DNA of 64,000 bases from Versatilivorator sp963663845 (GTDB lineage Bacteria; Acidobacteriota; Terriglobia; Versatilivoradales; Versatilivoraceae), in contig OY760650.2 in the NCBI GenBank assembly GCA_963663845.2, positions 4,030,001 through 4,094,000 of the forward strand, in the 5' to 3' direction. Numbering within the stretch: position 1 is the first letter of the stretch; each line of letters opens with the position of its first letter. Positions 23,576 through 32,317 of this stretch are shown piece after piece. Position numbers and translations under genes: made by a program. The notes beneath the pieces are model-generated. The model did no database searches. It saw only the letters and a list, made by a program, of their open reading frames with translations, and was not told the origin of the DNA.

Positions 23576-26110
23576 ATGACGGAAGCCACTGCCCGAATAA
23601 AGATCAACAAGTTGCTCGAAGCTGCGGGGTGGCGTTTCTTCGACGAAGACGACAAGCCCGCCAATATCGTCCTCGAACCGAGTGCCAAGATCAGGAAATC
23701 CGACCCCGACACCTGGGGCGACGACTTCCAGCAGACATCCAAGGGCTACATCGACTTTCTGCTTCTCGACGCCAAGGGTTTTCCCCTCCTCGTGCTGGAA
23801 GCCAAGTCGGAGTCCAAGAACCCGCTGGTCGGCAAGGAGCAGGCCCGGAGGTACGCGCGTTCGCAGAACTGCCGCTTCGTCATCCTCTCCAATGGGAACC
23901 TGCACTATTTCTGGGACCTGGAGCGCGGCAACCCCTACCTCATTACCTCATTTCCCACCCCGGATTCGGTGGTCGGCTACCGGAAGGTCCAACCCCAACC
24001 GGAGCGGCTGATCGATGAGCAGGTGGGCGACGACTACATCGTCCTCACTCAGCGGCCCAACTATGCGGCCGAAGCAGCCTGGAAGAACGAGGCCGAACGT
24101 CCCGAATTCATCAAGACCAACAAGCTGCGCTTCCTGCGCCCCTATCAGTTGCAAGCCGTCCAGGCGTTGCAGCGGTCGGTGAAAGAGGGCAACCATCGCT
24201 TCCTCTTCGAAATGGCCACCGGCACGGGCAAGACGCTGACTGCCGCTGCCGTCATCAAGTTGTTTCTACGATCCCGCAACGCGAGCCGGGTGCTCTTCCT
24301 GGTGGATCGCCTGGAGTTGGAAAACCAGGCCAGAATGGCCTTCGCCCTGCTCCTCTCGGCCGACTTCCAGACAGTCGTCTACAAGGAGAACCGGACCGAC
24401 TGGCGCCGGGCCGAAATCGTGGTCAGCACCGTCCAGTCGCTGCTGTTCAACAACAAGTACCAGTCCCTCTTCTCGCCCACCGACTTCGATCTCGTGATCT
24501 CCGACGAGGCCCATCGTTCGATCAGCGGCAACGCCCGCGCGGTGTTCGACTACTTCGTCGGCTTCAAGCTGGGACTCACGGCGACGCCGCGCGACTACCT
24601 CAGAGCCGTCGACCCTTCCGGTCCCAACGTGCGCGACCCACGTGAATTCGAGCGCCGGCTGCTGCTCGACACCTACCGCACCTTCGGATGCGAGAGCGGG
24701 GAACCCACCTTCCGCTATTCTTTGCTGGATGCCGTCAAGGACGGATATCTCATCAATCCCACCGTGGTGGACGCCCGCACCGACGTCACCACCCGACTCC
24801 TGTCCGAGGAAGGCTTCATCGTTTCATTCAACGACGACCCGGAGGAGAACCACCAGGAGTCCTACAAGCAGCGCGAGTTCGAAAAACGCTTCTTCTCCGA
24901 GGCCACCAACCAGCTCTTCTGCAAGACTTTCCTCGAAAATGCCTTGCGCGACCCCATCAGCGGGGAACTTGGCAAGTCCATCCTCTTTACCGTCAGCCAG
25001 AACCACGCGGCCAAGCTGACTCAGGTCCTGAATCAGATGGCCGACCGCATGTATCCGGGCAAGTACCAGTCGGACTTCGCTGTCCAGGTCACTTCCCAGG
25101 TCTCCAAGGCCCAGCAGTTGACCATCAACTTCGCCTACAACAACCTGCTCGGCTCGGGCAACTTCCTTGACGGCTACCGGACCGGCAAGGCCAGGGTCTG
25201 CGTCACCGTCGGGATGATGACCACCGGTTATGACTGCACCGACATCCTGAATCTGGGCCTCTTCCGGCCCATCTTCTCACCGACCGACTTCATTCAGATC
25301 AAGGGACGGGGGACCCGAACGCACGACTTTCTGGAACAGCTTCGCGACGATGATCTGAAAGCCGGCGTGAGGCGGCCGCACAAGACGGCCTTCAAGTTGT
25401 TCGATTTCTTCGGCAACTGCGAATACTTCGAATCCGAGTTCAACTACGACGAAGTTCTGGAGTTGCCTCGGCCCGGATCTCGAGAAGGTAAGGATGGAGG
25501 GAACGGAAACGGCGGTGTTTCCGCAGGCCGCCACGAGCATCTCGGCAGGGACATCCTGTTGCAGGTCAAGGAAGAACGGATCGGCCCCGAGGGCATGAAG
25601 ATCGACCGCATGTTCTTCGACCGGTTCGCGGGCACGGTGCGCAACGACGAGACCATCGCCAAGGCCGTCGAAGCCGGCCAATGGGACCATGTCATCGACT
25701 ACGTCAACCGGCAGGTCTTCAACCAACCGGAGGAGTACTACACCCTTGCCAAGCTGCGCAGGGCCACCGCCGTGGACCGCCGTCTCACCCTGCGCGAAAT
25801 CCTGGAAAAGGTGTTCGGCCTCATCCCCCGCTTCAAGTCCAAGGACGAGCTGCTGGAAGAGGAATTCGCCAAGTTCGTTGCCGACCACAAGCCCGAAGAG
25901 GTCAGGGCCATCCCCGCCATCAAGACCTACTTCAAGGCCTACGTGACCAGCAACAAGGTCCGCCACATCATCGAGCACCGGCACTTCACCGACCTGGCGA
26001 CCAATCCACATTTCTCCACGAGAGATTTCCGCGCAGTGCCAACGAAATACCGCACGCTCATTCCCGAGTACGTCAAGGATTATGTGTCGCTAAACCAGTT
26101 TGCTGCATAG
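23576..26110 (+). CDS. hsdR: Type I restriction enzyme R subunit
   Basis: 844 residues, an apparently intact motor-nuclease subunit. The N-terminal nuclease has D60 (YIDFLLLD) and E75-x-K77 (LVLEAK). The Superfamily 2 translocase motor follows: Walker A with K220 (MATGTGKTL), DEAH at D310 (ISDEAHRS), motif III (GLTATP), and motif VI (QIKGRGTR). The C-terminal segment after residue ~640 is the HsdR/EcoEI-type subunit contact region. It leads the restriction operon. Its partner M-S gene is broken, so cleavage should be impossible unless another HsdM/HsdS assembles with it. Confidence 0.93.
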   Translation: MTEATARIKINKLLEAAGWRFFDEDDKPANIVLEPSAKIRKSDPDTWGDDFQQTSKGYIDFLLLDAKGFPLLVLEAKSESKNPLVGKEQARRYARSQNCRFVILSNGNLHYFWDLERGNPYLITSFPTPDSVVGYRKVQPQPERLIDEQVGDDYIVLTQRPNYAAEAAWKNEAERPEFIKTNKLRFLRPYQLQAVQALQRSVKEGNHRFLFEMATGTGKTLTAAAVIKLFLRSRNASRVLFLVDRLELENQARMAFALLLSADFQTVVYKENRTDWRRAEIVVSTVQSLLFNNKYQSLFSPTDFDLVISDEAHRSISGNARAVFDYFVGFKLGLTATPRDYLRAVDPSGPNVRDPREFERRLLLDTYRTFGCESGEPTFRYSLLDAVKDGYLINPTVVDARTDVTTRLLSEEGFIVSFNDDPEENHQESYKQREFEKRFFSEATNQLFCKTFLENALRDPISGELGKSILFTVSQNHAAKLTQVLNQMADRMYPGKYQSDFAVQVTSQVSKAQQLTINFAYNNLLGSGNFLDGYRTGKARVCVTVGMMTTGYDCTDILNLGLFRPIFSPTDFIQIKGRGTRTHDFLEQLRDDDLKAGVRRPHKTAFKLFDFFGNCEYFESEFNYDEVLELPRPGSREGKDGGNGNGGVSAGRHEHLGRDILLQVKEERIGPEGMKIDRMFFDRFAGTVRNDETIAKAVEAGQWDHVIDYVNRQVFNQPEEYYTLAKLRRATAVDRRLTLREILEKVFGLIPRFKSKDELLEEEFAKFVADHKPEEVRAIPAIKTYFKAYVTSNKVRHIIEHRHFTDLATNPHFSTRDFRAVPTKYRTLIPEYVKDYVSLNQFAA

Positions 26111-26210
26111 GGTACATGGATCGACAGGACATGCAGGACTTGCAAGACAGCGGCCGCCCAAGGCAATCCTGCCCATCCTGTCCATCCTGTCCATCCATGT
26201 AGATCAGGGA
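26111..26210. repeat. Inverted repeat of GACAGGATG-type units between hsdR and hsdM
   Basis: TACATGGATCGACAGGACAT (from 26113) is mirrored by repeated CATCCTGTC units ending in CCATCCATGTAGA near 26203. The arms are imperfect and enclose a loop near GCGGCCGCCCAAGG. This is the same type of ATGGACAGG intergenic repeat seen in many environmental genomes; it could form a hairpin in the operon RNA. The short open frame across it is not a gene. Confidence 0.6.
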
Positions 26211-26217
26211 TTTGCTG

Positions 26218-26827
26218 ATGCTCGACGCCGAGACCAAACGCCGCATCGACACCGCCCGCGACATCCTGGTCGGCAAGGTTCCCGATCCCAAGAGCCAGGT
26301 CGAGCAGATCACCATCGCCCTCATCTACAAGTTCATGGATGACATGGATGCGGAGAGCGAGGAGTTCGGAGGGGCGCGAAAATTCTTTGCCGGTGAGTTC
26401 TCACGCTACGGCTGGGCCAGGCTGATGCGTTCCGGCCTGGGCGGATACGAGATGCTCAGTCTCTACGCCGAGGCCATCACCAAGATGCCGGAAAATTCCG
26501 GCATTCCGCCACTTTTCCGGGACATCTTCAAAAACGCCTTTCTGCCCTACCGCGACCCCGAAACCCTGCGCGCCTTCCTCAAGATCATCGACGAGTTCAC
26601 CTACGACCACAGCGAGCGGCTCGGCGACGCTTTCGAATACCTGCTCTCGGTCCTCGGTTCTCAGGGAGACGCCGGACAGTTCCGCACCCCGCGCCACATC
26701 ATCGACTTCATTGTCGCCATCATCGACCCCAAGAAAGACGAGACCGTCCTCGACCCCGCCTGCGGCACCGCCGGGTTCTTGATTTCGTCCTACAAGCATA
26801 TTCTCAACGCCAATAGCGACGAACTAG
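26218..26827 (+). pseudogene. hsdM: hsdM-hsdS fusion, 5' fragment (methyltransferase N-terminal part)
   Basis: Starts MLDAETKRRIDTARDILVGKVPDPKSQVEQITIALIYKFMDDMD, the helical N-terminal domain of HsdM, and runs to the SAM-binding motif DPACGTAGF (D179). Translation then enters the inserted element after NANSDELG and stops at 26868. The start at ATG 26218 is favoured over TTG 26212. Removing the element together with one CTAG copy rejoins the frame exactly (NSDELGHTTLTPDEKG), so the break is due to this one insertion. The catalytic NPPF motif lies in the other fragment. Confidence 0.9.
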
Positions 26828-28762
26828 GCCGAAGTTCCCCCCATTTTACCCCTGAAAAAGAGCCTTAAGCCACTTGTTTTCTTGGAGAAGCGGAGGGAAG
26901 CGAGTGGATTGGTGTTCCCATGTATATGAATAGTATTCTTCTTGACATGAAATCTCTATGTGATAGTATAGTCCCATGTACGTCGAATCCGTCCCCAACC
27001 GTAACTCGCCCCCCGCCATCCTCCTTCGCGAAGGCCGCCGCCAGGGCAAGAAGGTCCATAAACGCACCCTGGCCAATCTCACCCACTGGCCCAAGGACAA
27101 GATCGAACGCCTCCGGCGCGTGCTCAAGGACGAACCCCTCGTCCATCCCGACCAACTCTTCGTCATCGAACGCTCCCTGCCTCACGGCCACGTCGAGTTG
27201 CTGCTGGAGGTGGTGCGCAAGCTGAAGCTCCCCTGGCTGATCGATCCCCGGCCCTCGCCTCAACGGGACCGGGTGCTGGCCATGATCCTGCAGCGCCTTC
27301 TCCATCCGGCCTCCAAGCTGGCCACCACCCGTCTGTGGCACGCCACCACCCTGGGAGAAGAACTCTCCCTTGAGGACAGCGACGAGGACGATCTCTACGA
27401 GGCCATGGACTGGCTGCTGGAGCGCCAGGACCGCATCGAGCACAAGCTGGCCAAGCGGCACCTTTCTGAAGGGGACCCGGTGCTCTATGACGTCAGCAGC
27501 AGCTACTACGAAGGGGAGAGCTGTCCGCTGATGCAGTTTGGCCACAACCGGGACGGCAAGAAGGGCCGGCCCATTGTGGTCTACGGGGTGTTGGCCGATG
27601 GGAGGGGGAGGCCGGTGGCGGTGGAGGCCTATGCGGGCAACACGGGGGACCCCACCACGGTGGGGGACCAGGTGGAGAAGGTGCGGGGGCGGTTCGGCCT
27701 GGAGCGGGTGGTGCTGGTGGGGGACCGAGGGCTGCTGACCGAGACGCAGATCAGGCATCTGAAGAGCTATCCGGGAGTGGGGTGGATCTCGGCACTGCGG
27801 CATGGGCAGATTCGGCGTTTGGTGGAGAGCGAGGCGGTTCAACTGTCGCTGTTCGATCAGCGCCACCTGGCCGAAGTCCGCAGTCCCCACTATCCGGGGG
27901 AGCGGCTCATCGTCTGTCACAACCCGATTCTGGCCGAGCACCGGCGCCGGAAGCGGAAGGCGTTGCTGGAGGCGACCGAAGAGGCGCTGGAGAGGATCGC
28001 CCGCCAGGTGGCCAGACGGACGCGCACGCCTCTGACGGCGACCGAGATCGCCGAGAAGGTGGGTCGGGTGAAGAACCGCTACAAGCTGGCCAAGCACTTC
28101 CGCACCGAGATCGCCGACGGGTCCTTCCACTATGAGCGGCGCAACGACGCCATCCTGCGGGAGGCGCAGTTGGACGGGTTCTATATCCTGCGGACCAGCG
28201 AAGGGACTGATCGGCTGGGGGCGGCCGAGGTGGTGCGCCGCTACAAGGACCTGACGCAAGTGGAGCGGGCCTTCCGCTCCCTGAAGACCGTCCACCTCGA
28301 GATCCGACCCATCCGTCATCGGGTGGAGAGCCGGGTGCGGGCGCATCTGTTCCTGTGCCTGCTGGCCTATTACGTACAGTGGCATCTGCGCCAGGCCGTG
28401 GCGCCCTTGCTGTTCGATGACGAGGAGCTGGAAGCGGAGAGGGCGCGGCGGGACCCGGTGCTTGCGGCCCAGCCGTCGGAGTCGGCCAAACGGAAGAAGA
28501 GGAAGCGCCGCACAGAGGACGGGTTGCCGCTGCAAAGCCTGGAGACACTGATGGCGGCCATGGGGACGCGGGCCCGCCACCAGTGCCGGTTGCCCTCGGA
28601 ACCGGAGGCACCCTACGTCCAGCGAGTGACCGAGCCGACCCCGCTTCAGCGGCGGGCCCTGGAGCTGGTCAGGATGTTCCCAGGCAAGATCCCCTGAGAT
28701 TCCAGGTTGATGACTGAAGATAAAGGGGTTATCTTGTCAATGGGTCGGGAACTTCGGACTAG
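26824..28762 (+). mobile_element. Insertion sequence (IS1634/IS4-like) with CTAG target duplication
   Basis: A 1931-bp element (26828-28758) flanked by CTAG at 26824-26827 and 28759-28762. Its ends are inverted repeats: GCCGAAGTTCCC at the left and, read inward from the right, TCCGAAGTTCCC. One transposase gene fills most of it. The insertion splits the hsdM part of the restriction operon. Clean ends and an intact transposase suggest a recent event. Confidence 0.9.
26976..28697 (+). CDS. IS1634-like DDE transposase
   Basis: A 573-residue transposase with an N-terminal MYVESVPNRNSPPAILLREG segment and a DDE catalytic core: D172 (VLYDVSSSYYEG), D250 (VLVGDRGLL), E430 (LTQVERAFRSLKT). The C-terminal YYVQWHLR and MGTRAR segments are typical of this group. 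Full length and uninterrupted. The start at 26976 lies after AT-rich sequence that likely carries the promoter (TTGACATGAAATC and TATAGT nearby). Confidence 0.9.
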   Translation: MYVESVPNRNSPPAILLREGRRQGKKVHKRTLANLTHWPKDKIERLRRVLKDEPLVHPDQLFVIERSLPHGHVELLLEVVRKLKLPWLIDPRPSPQRDRVLAMILQRLLHPASKLATTRLWHATTLGEELSLEDSDEDDLYEAMDWLLERQDRIEHKLAKRHLSEGDPVLYDVSSSYYEGESCPLMQFGHNRDGKKGRPIVVYGVLADGRGRPVAVEAYAGNTGDPTTVGDQVEKVRGRFGLERVVLVGDRGLLTETQIRHLKSYPGVGWISALRHGQIRRLVESEAVQLSLFDQRHLAEVRSPHYPGERLIVCHNPILAEHRRRKRKALLEATEEALERIARQVARRTRTPLTATEIAEKVGRVKNRYKLAKHFRTEIADGSFHYERRNDAILREAQLDGFYILRTSEGTDRLGAAEVVRRYKDLTQVERAFRSLKTVHLEIRPIRHRVESRVRAHLFLCLLAYYVQWHLRQAVAPLLFDDEELEAERARRDPVLAAQPSESAKRKKRKRRTEDGLPLQSLETLMAAMGTRARHQCRLPSEPEAPYVQRVTEPTPLQRRALELVRMFPGKIP

Positions 28763-30717
28763 GGCACACCACGCTGACACCGGACGAGAAGGGCCGGCTG
28801 GCCGCCAACTTCAAGGGCTACGACATCTCGCCCGACATGGTCCGTCTCTCGCTGGTGAACCTCTACCTGCACGGCTTTGCCGACCCGCACATTGTCGAGT
28901 ACGACACGCTGACGAGCGAGGACCGCTGGAACGAATACGCCGACGTGATTCTGGCCAATCCGCCCTTCATGTCGCCCAAGGGCGGCATCCGCCCCCACAA
29001 CCGCTTCTCGGTGCAATCCAAGCGCAGCGAGGTGCTGTTCGTCGACTACATGGCCGAGCACCTGACGCCATCCGGCCGCGCCGGCATCATCGTGCCGGAA
29101 GGCATCATCTTCCAGAGCCAAAACGCCCACAAGCAACTGCGCAAGATGCTGGTGGAAAACTACCTGGTGGCCGTCATCTCGCTACCCGCGGGCGTGTTCC
29201 AGCCCTACTCCGGCGTCAAGACCTCCATTCTGATTCTGGACAAGTTGCTGGCCCGGAAAACCGACCGCATCGGATTTTTCAAAGTGGAGAACGACGGTTT
29301 CGACCTGGGAGCGCAGCGGCGGCCGATTGAGAAAAGCGACCTGCCGCAGGTCCGCGCTGAACTCACCACATATCTGCAGCAATTGCGGGTCGGTGCAGTA
29401 GCGGGCGCCACGCAGCCGTCACCCGTGGTGCGTGTGGCGGAAGCTGGGGCGCAGTACGGGACAAATGAACCCAAAACGACTCAGAGTCTCGTAATCGCGA
29501 AGGAGAAAATCGCCGCCGGTGGCGAATATAGCCTCAGTGGGGAAAGGTATCGGCAACACACTCGGCTGGGCACGAAATCCAAGACAGTCGCACTGGGAGA
29601 ATTCTGTTCGTTTGTTACTGGAGGGACGCCAAAATCGACTGTCACAGAGTATTACAAAAACGGCACGGTTCCTTGGTTGGTCTCGGGTGATATTCACCAA
29701 GAAGAAATTCGAGATTGCGCGAAACGAATCACGAAAATGGGTGTTGACAACTCTAACGCTCGGTTCCTTCCCACCAATAGCGTTCTGATTGCGTTAAACG
29801 GGCAAGGCAAGACTAGAGGGACTGTTGCGTTACTCCGAATGGAGGGGGCTACGTGCAATCAGTCGCTTGTGGCTATCAGTCCATTGAATACAAACGCAGC
29901 AAGTCCCGAATTTTTGTTTTGGGTTCTGCGATCAATGTATTCTGAAATCCGTGGGTTAACAGGGGACAATGAACGAAGCGGCCTCAATATTCCGATTCTA
30001 AAGAACATTCAAGTCCCGCTGCCACCAGTGGCCGTGCAGAAGGAAATTGTCGCCGAGATTCAGGGCTATCAAAAAGTTATCAACGGCGCCCGCGCCGTCA
30101 TCGATAACTACCGTCCCCACATTCCCATTGATCCTGCTTGGCCGATTGTGGAGGTTGCAGAACTGACTAAAACAGAATATGGCCATACGGAAAAGGCAGA
30201 AGATCACGGTGACGCTAGATTTATTCGCATCACAGACATTTCTGCAGACGGAAGGCTTCGTTCAGAAGAGCCTAAGTTCATCACGTTGACAGGGAAGTCG
30301 CAGACAGCAGTTCTTGAGAAGGGGGATATCCTTGTCGCTCGAACGGGCGCAACCTACGGCAAGACAATGATATTCGAGGAAGACTATCCGGCAGTCTTCG
30401 CTTCTTTTCTGATACGTCTTCGATTCCCACCTGAGCGTGTTCACCCAAACTATTTTTGGGCTTTTGCGCAGAGCGACGCTTATTGGAGTCAGGCGAGAAC
30501 TCTGGTGACTGGTGGAGGATAACCACAGTTCAACGGTAACGCAGTCAAAAAAATTAAATTTCCTCTCCCGCGCATCGAGATCCAGCAATCTATCGCCGCC
30601 GAGATCGAAGCCGAGCAAGCCCTCGTCGAAGCGAACCGAGAACTGATTGAGCGCTTTGAGAGGAAGATTCAAGCGACTATGGAGCGAGTATGGGGCGATG
30701 ACACGGGGGAACGATGA
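28763..30717 (+). pseudogene. hsdS: hsdM-hsdS fusion, 3' fragment (catalytic part plus specificity subunit)
   Basis: Reading in the hsdM frame from the element's right flank: LTPDEKGRLAANFKGYDIS, then catalytic NPPF (VILANPPFMSP), ending IAAGGEYSLSGERYR, which is the usual HsdM C-terminus. It continues without a break into a type I specificity subunit: first recognition domain VALGEFCSFVTGGTPKS, central coil EIVAEIQGYQKVINGARAVIDNY, second domain IVEVAELTKTEYGH. A TAA at 30520-30522 stops it after TGGG; the next codons, PQFNGNAVKKIKFPLPRIEIQQSIAAEI, are the family's usual continuation, where TAA replaces an expected glutamine codon. The real end is 30715-30717. So two lesions affect this gene, insertion and nonsense. 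Confidence 0.9.
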
Positions 30718-30781
30718 TAGCAACTGGTGAGGTGGGTCGTCTTTTCCAGGATCCATTCTTGTTGGTCAACATGGAATAATC

Positions 30782-32119
30782 ATGCCATCAATTGAAGAAC
30801 TCCAACTGCTAATTTCAGAGCCGAGAGAAGAACTCGGCGTTGAACATAAGGACTGGCTCAACCTGAAATCGAATGACCACAAGGCAATCCTTGCCAAGGC
30901 CGCGATTGCACTGGCGAATCATGGAGGAGGATTCATCGTTATTGGCTTAGCTGACCAAGGTCCAGACCTTAACTCAATAGTGCGACCGTCACAAATTCCG
31001 GAAATCACGCAGGATGCAGTGAATGCCGCAATTCGCCGATATGCCACACCTGAGTTCCATTGTGAGGCGTATAACGTAGAACATCCGCAGACGAAGGTAG
31101 TGCATCCGGTCATAACTGTGCCTGGTAATCTCACTGTGCCTGTGATGAGCAAACGCGCCTGTCCGAGTGTTATTGCTCAAAACCGTTGCTACATTCGAAA
31201 GCCGGGACCGCGTAGCGAGGAACCGCTGACAACTGAAGAATGGCGGGACTTGTTCAAACGGTGCTTGCGGGCTAACCGGGAGGACTTGCTCGAAGGTATC
31301 CGCGCAATTGTATCGGGACGCATCGAAGTACAAAATGCAGCAACGAATGCGCTTGATGAATTGCGGACTTACTGCGACGAGGCACGAGAACGTTGGGCAG
31401 AATTGACGGCTGCCCAATCCAGGGATTCTCCCACACGGTTTCCACGTGGCTACTATGAGATGGGGTTTTCTCTGATCGGGGCGCAACCAACAAACGGTCT
31501 TTTTGAAGTCAAGGATAGACTTGCCGTTGCACGTAGGATTACTTTAACCGGCTGGCCTCCCTTCTTGGAAATCCCGGTTCCAGGGCTAGCCCCTTACATT
31601 CATGAACGCTATATAGAAGCATGGGTCGGACGGCCCGTCTCTGACCGTCGAATGCAACCTAAAACATATACCAGTGATTTCTGGCGAGCTTCATCGGACG
31701 GGAAACTCTATACGATTCGTGGATACTTTGAAGATGGGCTGGAACAGATCCAACAGGGCAAATATTTCGATATAGGACTCCCCGTTCGCAGAATTGCCGA
31801 GGGTCTTCTATTTGCCAGCCGATTTGCAGAAACGTTTGACGGGGTAGATGGCATAGCGATTCAATGTTGTTTCACAGGTCTAAATGGCCGTGTTCTCACT
31901 AGCGTGACTGCAACACGCCTGTTGTCCATTCCCCGCATCAGCGGCACGGATGAAATCAACTTGACTGGCCAAGCCACTCCACAGCAACTGCGGGACAACC
32001 TTGCTGAAATACTTCATCGTTTGTTATTGCCACTATACGAGCGCTTCGATTTCTTCAAACTGCGGTTGCGCCTAGTGGAAGAGGAACTAGCAGTGCTCCA
32101 TAGTCGCCCAAATAATTAG
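30782..32119 (+). CDS. AlbA_2-domain (Schlafen-like) protein, possible defence gene
   Basis: A 445-residue protein whose N-terminus has the AlbA_2/AAA_4 signature: EELGVEHKDWLNLKSNDHKAILAKAAIALANHGGGFIVIGLADQG. This domain occurs in DNA-binding proteins, Schlafen-like proteins and several phage-defence genes. The middle and C-terminal parts (EEWRDLFKRCLRANREDLLEG; LTGWPPFLEIPVPGLAPYIHERYIEAWVG) match nothing I know. It lies in an AT-richer zone, 64 bp after the restriction genes and before the 584-residue gene. A defence role is inferred from position only. Confidence 0.75.
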   Translation: MPSIEELQLLISEPREELGVEHKDWLNLKSNDHKAILAKAAIALANHGGGFIVIGLADQGPDLNSIVRPSQIPEITQDAVNAAIRRYATPEFHCEAYNVEHPQTKVVHPVITVPGNLTVPVMSKRACPSVIAQNRCYIRKPGPRSEEPLTTEEWRDLFKRCLRANREDLLEGIRAIVSGRIEVQNAATNALDELRTYCDEARERWAELTAAQSRDSPTRFPRGYYEMGFSLIGAQPTNGLFEVKDRLAVARRITLTGWPPFLEIPVPGLAPYIHERYIEAWVGRPVSDRRMQPKTYTSDFWRASSDGKLYTIRGYFEDGLEQIQQGKYFDIGLPVRRIAEGLLFASRFAETFDGVDGIAIQCCFTGLNGRVLTSVTATRLLSIPRISGTDEINLTGQATPQQLRDNLAEILHRLLLPLYERFDFFKLRLRLVEEELAVLHSRPNN

Positions 32120-32317
32120 ATTGTCGGTTCTGTAGTCTCTTGGCGGTGAACGTGTTGAAGCGGCTTTCTTGATGGGGAGTCCATATTCGATCTCCATCCG
32201 ATCTCTTCCAACATTCGGTGTGAGCAAGGTTTATCCGGAAATTCAACAACATCCCCTGTCTCTCTCCGATCTCATCTCGCCAAGCCAGTAAAGGAGAAAG
32301 CACGGAGAAAGCACGAT

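Noticed and set aside
26100..26342. A short frame with CPSCPSCPS-type repetition after hsdR
   Set aside because: It is the translation of the GACAGGATG-type intergenic repeat.
26865..28580. A 571-codon minus-strand frame within the insertion sequence
   Set aside because: It mirrors the transposase; DDE residues are on the plus strand.
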